Source: Desulfosudis oleivorans Hxd3 (GTDB taxonomy: Bacteria > Desulfobacterota > Desulfobacteria > Desulfobacterales > Desulfosudaceae). Taken from it: a stretch of 64,000 nt of DNA. Numbering within the stretch: the stretch's first letter is position 1; the number at the start of each line of letters is the position of its first letter. The notes beneath the pieces are model-generated. The model had not been told where the DNA came from. It did no database searches and saw only the letters and a program-made list of their open reading frames with translations. This document shows positions 27,200 to 35,532 of this stretch, piece after piece. The position numbers were made by a program, and so were the translations under genes. The DNA is taken from positions 1,553,001 through 1,617,000 of the forward strand of contig NC_009943.1 of NCBI RefSeq assembly GCF_000018405.1, given 5' to 3'.

Positions 27200-28873
27200 A
27201 TGTCAAAAAAGATCACCGGCGGGCATCTGGCGGCAAAATACATGAAGCAGATGGAACAGGTGGATACAATATTCACCATTTCCGGGGGCCATATCGAGAA
27301 TCTGCTGGACGGTCTTTCCGAATACGGTATTCGTACCATTGACGTGCGCCATGAGCAGGCAGCGGCCATGATGGCCCATGCCTGGTCGGTGTACAGAAAC
27401 GAGCCCGGCGTCTGCCTGGTGACGGCCGGGCCCGGTTTTACCAACGCCATCACCGGTATTGCCAACGCCCACCTGGAGAATGTCCCCCTGGTGGTGCTGT
27501 GCGGCCGCCACCCGATTCGGGACGACCTCAAGGGCGCGTTGCAGGAGATGAACCAGATCGACATGGTAAAGCCTGTCACCAAGTGGTGCGCCACCTGCTA
27601 TGACGCGGCCCGTATTCCCGAGTATCTCTCCATTGCCTTTCGCCAGGCCACCATGGGCCGTCCCGGCCCGGTATTCCTGGAACTGCCGCCGGACATCCTG
27701 TTTGCCGAGATCGACGAGAGCCTTGCGTCCATGCCTGTCCGCCGGCGCCACAAGACGCGTGTTTCACCGGCTCCTGACGAGCTGGAGGCCGCGGCCCGGA
27801 TCATTAATGGCGCTCAAAAGCCGATGTTTCTGGGCGGCACCGGCATCGGCATGAGCGACTGCGGCGTTGTGCTGGAACAGTTTCTTGAGAAAACCGGCCT
27901 GCCCTTTGCCCTTGTCAACTACGGCCGGGGCGTTCTGCCCGACACCCATTCACAGTCGGTCAATCCCGGCGGGTTCACCGGCCTTACCGCCGGCCTGCCC
28001 ATGTGCGACGTGATTGTGGCCGCTGGCATCCGCTTCAACTGGGTACTTCAGTCCGGCAGCCTTTTTCCCGACGCAAAGGTGATCCGCATCGACATCGACC
28101 CGGCTGAGCTGGACCGCAACCGGGCCGCGGACGTTGGCCTGGCCGGCGACGCCGGCCGGGTGCTGGAGCAGCTGCTGCCCCTGGTGGAACAACGCAGCCA
28201 TGAAAAGTGGCTGGAGACGTTTAAGAAGGCTTATACGGCTTTTATGACCACGGAGCTGGAAATGCGGAGCACCCCTTCCGACCCGATTCATCCGTCCCGT
28301 CTGGTGGAGCGGATTTACAGCGCGTTCGGCGAGGACGCCTATTATGTGGCCGACGGCGGAGACACCACCTATTACGGTATGTCCGGGTTTTCCTCGCGCC
28401 ACCGGGCCGGGGTTCTGACGCCGGCCGGAGGTCTGCTGGGGTGCCTGGGCACGGGCATTCCCTTTGCTCTGGCCGCCAAGCTGGCCCATCCGGACAAGCC
28501 GGTGATCGTGCTCAACGGCGACGGCTCCTTCGGGTTCAACAGCATGGAATTTGACACGGCCGTGCGCCACAACATTCCCATCATCTGCGTGGTCAACAAC
28601 GACTGCGCCTGGGGCATGATCAAGCACTCCCAGGAGATCAGCCTGGGCCCGGACCGGTGCACCTGCGCCGACCTGGGGCTGCGCCATTATGAAAAGATGG
28701 TGGAGGGGCTGGGCGGCTATGGCGAACTGGTGACAAAAGACGAAGAGATTGTGCCGGCCATCAAACGGGCCGTGGATTCGGGAAAGCCGGCCTGCATCAA
28801 CGTGCTTACCGATCCCACGGTGACCAGCCCGGCAACGATTCTGTTTTACCAGAGCTTTTCCGGGCTGGCATGA
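27200..28873 (+). CDS. ThDP-dependent acetolactate synthase / 2-hydroxyacyl-CoA lyase-like enzyme
   Basis: A 557-residue enzyme with three thiamine-diphosphate-family domains. The PYR domain has the activating Glu52 in VRHEQAAAMMAHAWS and TAGPGFTNAITGIANA. The middle domain has KPMFLGGTGIG. The PP domain has the Mg-ThDP motif GDGSFGFNSMEFDTA to VVNND. This is the architecture of acetolactate synthase, oxalyl-CoA decarboxylase and 2-hydroxyacyl-CoA lyase. No regulatory (ilvN-like) subunit gene is adjacent, and the neighbours are an alcohol dehydrogenase and a lipid-binding protein, so a C-C lyase/ligase on an acyl-CoA or aldehyde is as likely as amino-acid synthesis. AGGAGGC is before the start. 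Confidence 0.85.
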   Translation: MSKKITGGHLAAKYMKQMEQVDTIFTISGGHIENLLDGLSEYGIRTIDVRHEQAAAMMAHAWSVYRNEPGVCLVTAGPGFTNAITGIANAHLENVPLVVLCGRHPIRDDLKGALQEMNQIDMVKPVTKWCATCYDAARIPEYLSIAFRQATMGRPGPVFLELPPDILFAEIDESLASMPVRRRHKTRVSPAPDELEAAARIINGAQKPMFLGGTGIGMSDCGVVLEQFLEKTGLPFALVNYGRGVLPDTHSQSVNPGGFTGLTAGLPMCDVIVAAGIRFNWVLQSGSLFPDAKVIRIDIDPAELDRNRAADVGLAGDAGRVLEQLLPLVEQRSHEKWLETFKKAYTAFMTTELEMRSTPSDPIHPSRLVERIYSAFGEDAYYVADGGDTTYYGMSGFSSRHRAGVLTPAGGLLGCLGTGIPFALAAKLAHPDKPVIVLNGDGSFGFNSMEFDTAVRHNIPIICVVNNDCAWGMIKHSQEISLGPDRCTCADLGLRHYEKMVEGLGGYGELVTKDEEIVPAIKRAVDSGKPACINVLTDPTVTSPATILFYQSFSGLA

Positions 28874-28896
28874 TTTAACGGAACTGCCTTTTCTTT

Positions 28897-28939
28897 ACAG
28901 GGGTGTCGATTGCCCGGCGCCCCTGTTCTTCTTTTTTTC
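28897..28939 (+). terminator. Terminator after the ThDP-enzyme gene
   Basis: ACAGGGGTG pairs with CGCCCCTGT (one G-U) and is followed by a T-rich tract. Confidence 0.75.
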
Positions 28940-28985
28940 ACGGTGTAAAGATTTTCAGCACTTCGTTGCTGTGCCGGGCTGTTTT

Positions 28986-29022
28986 GCCGGGGCCGGGACA
29001 ACAAGGCCGGCCCCGGCTTTTT
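28986..29022 (+). terminator. Second, strong terminator
   Basis: GCCGGGGCCGG and CCGGCCCCGGC form a perfect 11-bp stem followed by TTTTT. Confidence 0.85.
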
Positions 29023-29084
29023 GTAATGTTATTCCAGTATATTGAATCCCAGTCCCTCTGGGACACCCCCCCTCCATCCGCAAG

Positions 29085-29101
29085 TTGGCATTGAATTTGC
29101 T
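29085..29101 (+). promoter_or_regulatory. Sigma-54 promoter of the STAS-like gene
   Basis: TTGGCATTGAATTTGCT fits TTGGCAC-N5-TTGCW with GG and GC exactly ten bases apart, 61 bases before ATG 29163. Confidence 0.75.
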
Positions 29102-29162
29102 CTGCCTTTTCACAGTGCATCAGCAAACATCAACTGGATGACCAGTGAATAAGGAGGGCACA

Positions 29163-29462
29163 ATGGCGGCAAATTTTAAGATCATGCGGCATCCCAACAG
29201 CGAGAACCTGCATCTGCGGCTGATGGGGGATTTTGACGGGGCCTCGGCCATGGAACTGCTCAATGTGATCGAGGACTGCGCTGATTCGTTTCAACGGATT
29301 TTTGTTCACACGGCAGGGCTCTCTTCGTTTCTGCCCTTTGGTGAAGACGTGTTTGTAAAGCAGGGCATGGCGGCCCGTCTGCCGTGGCGGAACCTGGTGT
29401 TTACCGGCGACTACAGTGACCGCATGGCCCCTGTTCAGGGCCGGGGGCCGACTTACCATTGA
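29163..29462 (+). CDS. Small STAS-like protein
   Basis: A 99-residue soluble protein. It begins with a strand and a HLRLMGDFDGASAMELLNVIEDC helix, then FQRIFVHTAGLSSFLPFG, which resembles the STAS (anti-sigma-factor antagonist) fold but lacks its usual DxS phospho-site. AAGGAGG lies just before ATG 29163. It has its own sigma-54 promoter and may be a signalling partner of the regulators to the right. Confidence 0.55.
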   Translation: MAANFKIMRHPNSENLHLRLMGDFDGASAMELLNVIEDCADSFQRIFVHTAGLSSFLPFGEDVFVKQGMAARLPWRNLVFTGDYSDRMAPVQGRGPTYH

Positions 29463-29487
29463 TCCCATTTCAAAAGAACGCCCATGG

Positions 29488-29603
29488 GTCATTGCGAGCG
29501 CAGCGAAGCAATCTTGCACATACAAACGTCATTGCGAGCGCAGCGAAGCAATCTTGTTCATAAACGGAGGAGATTGCTTCGTCGCTGTGCTCCTCGCAAT
29601 GAC
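29488..29603. repeat. Tandem TCATTGCGAGCG repeat
   Basis: Two direct copies of GTCATTGCGAGCGCAGCG (29488 and 29528) and one inverted arm ending CTCCTCGCAATGAC (to 29603). Same repeat family as 26609-26685, placed between converging genes. Confidence 0.8.
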
Positions 29604-29622
29604 GTTTGTTTTAGAAATGGAA

Positions 29623-31188
29623 TTAGTCGGTCCTGATGATCTCAATGGGATATTTCAACTGAAGGTCATAAAGGTCGGCGCGCCGGTCGTGCAGGGGCCG
29701 GACCGTTGCCACGTGACGCTGTTCGGCCAGGGCCGACAGGGTCAGTTCAGAAACCACAGCCGCTTCAGCGTTGGGATCGGCCTCGCCTTCAATTCCTTTT
29801 TCCGGAAAAGAAAAATCACTGGGCGACAGAATGGCGGACTGGCTGTAGTGCATGAATGAGCCGATGGGGGTGCGCATATTGCCCACGCTGCCCGCCATTA
29901 CCACGTAGATGAAGTTTTCCACGGCCCGGGCCTGGGCGCAGTGACGCACCCGGTAATAGGCCTTTTTTTCTTCCGTGTAAAAGGGGACAACGATCACCTC
30001 GGCGCCGGCCAGTGTCAGCAGCCGTGAGACCTCGGGGAATTCGATATCGTAGCAGATCTGGATGCCGATGCGGGCCAGGGGCGTCTGAAATAGCCGAATG
30101 TGGGAGCCCGGTTCGATTTCGCTTTCCGCCCGTTCCGCCGGCGTGATGTGCAGTTTGTCCTGGGTATGCACCTGGCCGCCGGGCGTAAACAGGTGGGCCG
30201 TGTTGTACAGCCGGCCGTCCCGCCGCACCGGGGTGGAGCCGCCGATGATGTAAATGCGGTAACGCTTTGCGAACTGCTTGAACATCTCGACGTAGCGGTC
30301 GGTCATGTCGGCCAGGTCGGCCACCAGCTGTTTCATCTCCGCGCCCTGCATGCAGCTGAACATCTGGTAGGTCATATATTCGGGCAGCACCAGGAAATGG
30401 CAGTGGTAGGAGTCGGCAAAGCTGACGAAAAACTCCACGCTCTCTTCCATCTCCTCCCAGGACCGAATGGGCCGCATGGCATACTGGGCCGCGCACATGC
30501 GAATCCGCCGGGCCGGGTGCCTGCGCAGCACGGCCGATGTGATCCGTTTTTTGGCGATGTCAAAATCGGGGTTGGGCATCTCCAGAAAGGTGGAGTAGTT
30601 CAGGCTGGACAGGTCTTCGGTGATGTCCAGTTGCACCTTCTTTACCCGGTAGCCGGCCTTGAGGTGGGCGTTTAAGGCCGGGTCGGTCAGTTCGCCGCGA
30701 ATTACTTTCTGCACGTACTGTTCCGCCGACATCTTTCCGGCATGGTCCCTGTACCCGGGAATGCGGCCGTAGGCGATCATGCGTTTAAGGTTGTAGCGGT
30801 GCAGCAGGGCCTTGCGCCTGCGGTAGAGAAGGCCGGAGACCCCCCGCCGCCGGAACTCGGGGTCCACGGCAATGTCCGCGCCGTAGAGGGTATCCCCGTC
30901 CGGTGTGTGAGTGCTGAAGGTGCCGGCCCCGGTCATTTCGTCCACCGTGTACCAGAAGGCGTCGTCGATGTTGACGATCAGGCAGGTGGCATAGCCGACA
31001 ATCCGGTTGCCTGCCACTGCCACGAACTGGCCGTGGGGGAAGGCGGCAAACTGCATCTCGTAGTGGCGCGGGGTAAAGATATATTCCGGCGGATAGTCGG
31101 CATAGGCCCGCCGGCTGCACTCGATGATCCCGGGAATGTCTTCGGCCCGCCAGCGGCGGACCGTGATCTGTGATTTTGATTTGCCCAT
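29623..31188 (-). CDS. GNAT acetyltransferase-nitrilase fusion protein
   Basis: A 521-residue protein with two domains. Residues 1-200 are a GNAT N-acetyltransferase (ITVRRWRAEDIPGIIECSRRAY, ADIAVDPEFRRRGVSGLLYRRR as the acetyl-CoA loop). Residues ~225-510 are a carbon-nitrogen hydrolase with the nitrilase triad Glu in VLPEYMTYQ, Lys in QDKLHITPAE and Cys in IQICYDIEFPE. Such fusions occur in other bacteria; the substrate is unknown. It may hydrolyse an amide and acetylate a product or protein. Cytoplasmic. Confidence 0.9.
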   Translation of the reverse strand: MGKSKSQITVRRWRAEDIPGIIECSRRAYADYPPEYIFTPRHYEMQFAAFPHGQFVAVAGNRIVGYATCLIVNIDDAFWYTVDEMTGAGTFSTHTPDGDTLYGADIAVDPEFRRRGVSGLLYRRRKALLHRYNLKRMIAYGRIPGYRDHAGKMSAEQYVQKVIRGELTDPALNAHLKAGYRVKKVQLDITEDLSSLNYSTFLEMPNPDFDIAKKRITSAVLRRHPARRIRMCAAQYAMRPIRSWEEMEESVEFFVSFADSYHCHFLVLPEYMTYQMFSCMQGAEMKQLVADLADMTDRYVEMFKQFAKRYRIYIIGGSTPVRRDGRLYNTAHLFTPGGQVHTQDKLHITPAERAESEIEPGSHIRLFQTPLARIGIQICYDIEFPEVSRLLTLAGAEVIVVPFYTEEKKAYYRVRHCAQARAVENFIYVVMAGSVGNMRTPIGSFMHYSQSAILSPSDFSFPEKGIEGEADPNAEAAVVSELTLSALAEQRHVATVRPLHDRRADLYDLQLKYPIEIIRTD

Positions 31189-31578
31189 TGGTTGCTCCCA
31201 GCTTGTCTAAGGTCTTAGTCAGGGCAGTCTATTATAAGGCATGCCGCATGGCAAGCCGGAACCGGTGCGCCGGTGAGAAGGGCGCAGTCACTGCCGAATG
31301 TCGGGATTGAAGCAGGTGGACTGCAAAAAACTTTGACAGGGTGTAAAAGCGCCTGACAGGGGATGCGGGTCTTTTGGGCCCGGGTGCTGTTGCAATATAC
31401 CGTTATTAAAGAAAATAAATTGTTGATGATGGCTGCGCCAGTGGCACGGATGTTGCTGTATGATCATGCAGGCAACCGGCCTGGGACGGGCCTGTCCATG
31501 GGTTTATGAAAAAGAGGCATACCGCCCTGTTTTGTTAATGCGTTCCAATGGGATTGCTGCTATTGTAAGGAAAAAAAT
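31189..31578. other. Upstream region of the universal stress gene cluster
   Basis: No gene seen. It carries the sigma-54 promoter at 31442-31457 and, further upstream, AT-rich sequence suited to activator binding. No repeat element was found here. Confidence 0.6.
31442..31457 (+). promoter_or_regulatory. Sigma-54 promoter of the three-gene universal stress cluster
   Basis: TGGCACG-GATG-TTGCT matches the -24/-12 consensus almost perfectly with the required ten-base GG-GC spacing, about 122 bases before the first Usp gene. It implies an AAA+ activator, none of which is in the window. Confidence 0.85.
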
Positions 31579-32502
31579 ATGACTGTCCCCGTAAAATTTC
31601 TTGTACTGCTGGACGGCTCGCCCCGTTCCTTTCACACACTCGACTATATTGCAGCGGTCCGGCCCTTTCGAAAGTTTTACCTTGTACTGTTTCAGGTGAT
31701 GGGAGAGGTCCCTGAATATTACTGGGACATGGTGGCTGAAACCGGCAGTGTCCACGGCATTCAGGAGATAGAGCGCTGGCAGCGGGACGCCAAAAGGCAG
31801 AGCGAGGCGTTTATGGCCGAGGCCAGAGACCGGCTGGTGTCCTCCGGCTTTGACGACGGCAGAATCGAAACCCGGCTGCATGCCCGGGTGGTGGGCGTGG
31901 CCCGGGACATTCTGGAAGAGGCGAAAAGGGGTTATGACGGAGTGGTCATGCGCCGCCGGGGCCAGGGCAACATCAAGGGCGTGGTGGTAGGCAGCGTGGC
32001 CAACAAGCTGCTTTCCCGGCTGCCGGACATTCCGGTCATTCTTGCGGGTGTCCGTAACCAGAACAAAAAGATGCTGCTGGCCGTGGGAGGGGCGGAGAGT
32101 GCCGACCGGATGGTGGCCACGGTGACGGCCATGATAGGCGGATATGATTACCGGATCGAGCTGCTTCATGTGATACGGGATAGCGGCCGCAATGACCTTC
32201 AGGGGGCCGGCGCCATACCGGCTGATATGGTTGACCGGTTTGCCGGTGATATTAAAAAACGACTGCATGATTTGCGGGAAAAATTGATTCTGGCCGGGTT
32301 TGCACCGGACAGTGTCACGGAAACCATTACTCAGGGCGTGACCAGCCGGGCCGAGGCCATTGTGGCCGAAGCCGAGGCAAGGGATTGCAGCACCATTGTC
32401 ATGGGCCGCAGGGGGCCTTCCGACCCTGAGGACATTGTCACGGGAAGTGTTTGCAGCAAGGTGATTCACAGGGGCCGGGAGCTGACAGTCTGGATTACAT
32501 AA
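31579..32502 (+). CDS. Two-domain universal stress protein 1
   Basis: A 307-residue protein with two UspA domains. The first starts FLVLLDGSPRS and has MRRRGQGNIKGVVVGSVANKLL (GxxG-x9-GS-like loop); the second has LLAVGGAESADR and MGRRGPSDPEDIVTGSVCSK. UspA domains bind ATP and adjust the stress response. It lies directly behind a sigma-54 promoter and is first of three tandem paralogues, 52 bases from the next. Confidence 0.85.
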   Translation: MTVPVKFLVLLDGSPRSFHTLDYIAAVRPFRKFYLVLFQVMGEVPEYYWDMVAETGSVHGIQEIERWQRDAKRQSEAFMAEARDRLVSSGFDDGRIETRLHARVVGVARDILEEAKRGYDGVVMRRRGQGNIKGVVVGSVANKLLSRLPDIPVILAGVRNQNKKMLLAVGGAESADRMVATVTAMIGGYDYRIELLHVIRDSGRNDLQGAGAIPADMVDRFAGDIKKRLHDLREKLILAGFAPDSVTETITQGVTSRAEAIVAEAEARDCSTIVMGRRGPSDPEDIVTGSVCSKVIHRGRELTVWIT

Positions 32503-32554
32503 CCGTGCCGCCGGTCGTCGACCGGCCGGTGTATATTAAAACAGGGGGTATGCC

Positions 32555-33478
32555 ATGTACACACATAAACGAATGCTGGTGCTGCTGGACGGATCGGAAC
32601 GGTCCCGCAACACGCTACGTTACCTCGCCGCGGTCAAGCCGTTTCGACAGGTCAACCTGGTTTTATTCAATGTATTTTCAGAACTGCCGGAATTTTACTG
32701 GGACCTGGCTATTGAGACCGACAACCTGCACGCGGTCAGCGAGGTGGAGAACTGGCGAAGCAGAAAGAAAGACGAGATCAGGGCTTTTATGGAGGACGGC
32801 AGGGATCTGCTGGTGCGGTCGGGATTTGCCCCGGACATGATCAGCATCAAGATTCACCGGCAGCAGGCCGGTGTCACCCGGGATATTCTGGAGGAGGTCA
32901 AAAACGGGTATGACGCGGTGATCATGCGGCGCCGGGGCATGAGCTCCCTTCAGAATGTCGTACTGGGCAGCGTGTCAAGCAAGCTGCTGTCCAGGCTGTC
33001 GGACATTCCGGTTATCCTGGCGGGCAACCGGGAGCAGAATGACAGGGTGCTGGTGGGCGTGGACGGCTCTTCAGCTTCGGTCAGGGCCGTGGAGTTCATG
33101 GCGGAGGTGATGGGTGGGTATGGTTACGGCGTCAACTTGTTTCACGTGATCCGGGGCGGTAACCTTCTCGACCCCCTTCGGTTTGACTATATGCCCCCTG
33201 AATTGGTGGATGTGCTCAGGAAGGGGATAGAGACACATTTTGCGGAGCTTCGGGAGAAGCTGGCCACATCCGGTTTTGAGGCAGAGCGTATTCTGGAGCA
33301 TATCGTCACAGGCGTATCCAGCAGGGCCGAGGCCATTGTGGCCGAAGCCGAGGCCCAGGATTGCAGTACCATTGTGGTGGGCCGGCGGGGCGTCTCCCGG
33401 GTTCAGGAGTTTTTCATGGGCCGGGTCGGTAACAAGGTGGTCCAGGTCGGCAGGGATTTTACGGTCTGGATCGTCTGA
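32555..33478 (+). CDS. Two-domain universal stress protein 2
   Basis: A 307-residue paralogue of the neighbour on each side. MLVLLDGSERSRNT and MRRRGMSSLQNVVLGSVSSKLL mark the first UspA domain, RVLVGVDGSSASVRAV and VGRRGVSRVQEFFMGRVGNK the second. The ATP-binding loop residues are better kept here than in protein 1. Confidence 0.85.
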   Translation: MYTHKRMLVLLDGSERSRNTLRYLAAVKPFRQVNLVLFNVFSELPEFYWDLAIETDNLHAVSEVENWRSRKKDEIRAFMEDGRDLLVRSGFAPDMISIKIHRQQAGVTRDILEEVKNGYDAVIMRRRGMSSLQNVVLGSVSSKLLSRLSDIPVILAGNREQNDRVLVGVDGSSASVRAVEFMAEVMGGYGYGVNLFHVIRGGNLLDPLRFDYMPPELVDVLRKGIETHFAELREKLATSGFEAERILEHIVTGVSSRAEAIVAEAEAQDCSTIVVGRRGVSRVQEFFMGRVGNKVVQVGRDFTVWIV

Positions 33479-33541
33479 GATTGGTTTTGGCGACACCGGA
33501 ACCGGAGTCGCGTGTTTTTACACTAAATTTGAGGAACTGGA

Positions 33542-34453
33542 ATGAATACACAGGCACAGCAAAAGATCCTGGTTCTGTTTGACGGCTCTCAGCGTTCCCG
33601 GCAGACCGTTGAGCAGTTGGCGTGGATGGAATCGTTTAAAACAAGAGAGATTGTTCTGTTCCAGGTATTTGCCGATTTTCCGGAAAACTACTGGGACCTG
33701 ACATGGGAGAAAAACAATGCCAGGGCCGTGGAACAGTTTGCCGAATGGCGTAAGCGCATGGCCGACGAAAACCACATGTACCTGGAGACCGCGCGAAAGG
33801 TTCTGCTCAACGCTGGATTTGACGCCAGGCGGGTTTCCGTCAAGCTCCAGAAGCAGGAGAAGGATGTGGCCACGGATATTCTGGCCGAGGCGCGCAACGG
33901 ATATCACGCGGTGATCATGCGGCGACGGGGCATGAACACGATCCAGAACGTTGTGCTGGGCAGCGTGTCGAGCAAGCTGCTGGCCAATTTGTCGGACCAG
34001 CCGGTGCTGCTGATGGGAAAACGGTCCTTGAGCAAGAAAATGGTGATCGGTATTGACGGCTCTCCGTCGTCCATGCAGGCGGTAAAATTCGTGGCCGATC
34101 TTTACGGGGGTCATGGCTACATGGTGGAACTGCTGCATGTCATTCGGTCCCACAACCTGGACTTCATGCCCACTGAGATGATTGAGGCGCACAAGCAGCG
34201 GATGGATAGGACCTTTTCAGAGATGCGGGAAGTGCTGGTGGCAGCCGGTTTTGAAGCCGAAAACGTGGAAGGAAAAATCATCACCGGTGCGGAGAGCCGG
34301 TCTGAAGCCATTGTGGTGGAGGCCGAGTCGGACGATACCGGCGCCATTGTCGTGGGCAGAAGGGGGCTTTCCAGGGTTCAGGCCTTTTTTATGGGCCGGG
34401 TCAGCAACAAGGTGGTTCACCGGGGCAAGGAGTTTTCCGTGTGGGTCATCTAG
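33542..34453 (+). CDS. Two-domain universal stress protein 3
   Basis: A 303-residue paralogue. ILVLFDGSQRSRQTV, MRRRGMNTIQNVVLGSVSSKLL, VIGIDGSPSSMQAV and VGRRGLSRVQAFFMGRVSNK mark two UspA domains. Gene triplication followed by divergence is apparent from the shared layout across all three. It ends directly at a repeat element (from 34454). Confidence 0.85.
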   Translation: MNTQAQQKILVLFDGSQRSRQTVEQLAWMESFKTREIVLFQVFADFPENYWDLTWEKNNARAVEQFAEWRKRMADENHMYLETARKVLLNAGFDARRVSVKLQKQEKDVATDILAEARNGYHAVIMRRRGMNTIQNVVLGSVSSKLLANLSDQPVLLMGKRSLSKKMVIGIDGSPSSMQAVKFVADLYGGHGYMVELLHVIRSHNLDFMPTEMIEAHKQRMDRTFSEMREVLVAAGFEAENVEGKIITGAESRSEAIVVEAESDDTGAIVVGRRGLSRVQAFFMGRVSNKVVHRGKEFSVWVI

Positions 34454-34646
34454 CCCGAACATTTCACCCTTCGGGCGAGTCACCTTGGCCGCATCTGCCG
34501 TGTTGCGGGCCGCTCGCAGTAGATATACGGTAGGGACGAACCTTGTGTTCGCCCTTTGATGGGGGCAACCACAGAGGGTTGCCCCCATCAAAGTTTTGTC
34601 CCCTTCCCCTGCATTCGTGGCAAGGCAACTCGTGAAATATCCAGGC
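34454..34646 (-). mobile_element. CCCGGATATTTCATGA-family element interrupted by another repeat
   Basis: The left part ATTTCACCCTTCGGGCGAGT, CCTTGGCCGCATCTGC and GTGTTGCGG matches the inverted sequence of the copy at 58901-59168; the far end CTCGTGAAATATCCAGG matches its other terminal repeat. Between them, from about 34520 to 34620, the sequence is unrelated and contains the long hairpin listed separately. Confidence 0.7.
34555..34592. repeat. Perfect 16-bp hairpin inside a repeat
   Basis: TTTGATGGGGGCAACC and GGTTGCCCCCATCAAA flank a six-base loop. Together with GGACGAACCTTGTGTTCGCC before it, this is a second repeat inserted in the first. It stands between convergent genes and might also end transcription. 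Confidence 0.75.
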
Positions 34647-34676
34647 GGACAGGCCTTTCATTTCCACGAATTCAGA

Positions 34677-35495
34677 TCATGCGTCCATCATGTAAAGATG
34701 GGTATTGGTATACCCCTTTCCCCTGGCAATGATATCCAGGTGCAGGGTGGTCAGGTTCTCCATGTCAATATCGATTTTTCGGCCGGCCTGCCGGCAGTCG
34801 ATGATTTTCAGGTAGGTCTTGCAGGTGTCGCAGATCTCGATGCTGTGAACCGGGTCACCCTCGATGACCAGCAGAGATACCTGGGCGTGGTCCTGGGTGC
34901 CGCAGCCGGCGCACTGAATACGGCCGAACGGCCACCGGGTGCGGCATGCGGAGCAGACCAGGAATTTCTTTCCCTCCTCTCCGCTAAGCTCCCCCATCAG
35001 AGGCTTTCCCCCGCAGACCGGGCAGGAGCCCCGGTTCCATTCCTTGAAAGCCGGTGTATCCGCCAAAAAGCCGGCCTGGATCGCCAGAAGCGGATTGACG
35101 GTCTCTTCCAGCAGAAACCGCAGGGTCTGGGCGTGCTTTCCGTCGGGCGGGAGACCTTGCAGCGTGTTTCGCACCAGGGATTCAAAGACGGCATCTTTCT
35201 CGATCATGGCCTGAATCTCTTCGGTTGCCGGGGGCGTTTTTTCAGCGATCAGGGCCAGCATCTCAAGAAAGTGGTGCTTCATGACCGTGTAATCGCAGCC
35301 CAGCGCTGTTTTATCGAGCAGGGGCGTCCCGTCCCGCATGCGGTTCGCAACGACTTCGGCGTCGATTTTCAATGGGGAAGCCGTGGATCGGAGGGCGTCG
35401 GTGTATGCCCGCCTGAGTGCTAAAATCGGTGTGAAAAAATCAAGCAGTTCTTTGTATACCGGGTTGTCTGGTGTCGCCGTGCCGTTGAGGTTCAT
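34677..35495 (-). CDS. fdhE: Formate dehydrogenase accessory protein FdhE
   Basis: A 272-residue cytoplasmic protein required for maturation of Tat-exported formate dehydrogenases. The C-terminal half has four CxxC motifs that bind iron: CPVCGGKP, CSACRTRW, CAGCGTQ and CDTCKTYL. The start at 35495 is ATG with GGAAGGA six bases upstream, preferred over an upstream TTG. It is last in the fdhA-fdhB-fdhE operon. Confidence 0.9.
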   Translation of the reverse strand: MNLNGTATPDNPVYKELLDFFTPILALRRAYTDALRSTASPLKIDAEVVANRMRDGTPLLDKTALGCDYTVMKHHFLEMLALIAEKTPPATEEIQAMIEKDAVFESLVRNTLQGLPPDGKHAQTLRFLLEETVNPLLAIQAGFLADTPAFKEWNRGSCPVCGGKPLMGELSGEEGKKFLVCSACRTRWPFGRIQCAGCGTQDHAQVSLLVIEGDPVHSIEICDTCKTYLKIIDCRQAGRKIDIDMENLTTLHLDIIARGKGYTNTHLYMMDA

Positions 35496-35532
35496 GAACG
35501 TCCTTCCCAAAATGAGTTTCTAAAATCCCGGT

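Noticed and set aside
28903-29126. Small frames of 62-63 codons after the ThDP-enzyme gene
   Set aside because: They cover two terminator hairpins and a sigma-54 promoter and have no ribosome site.
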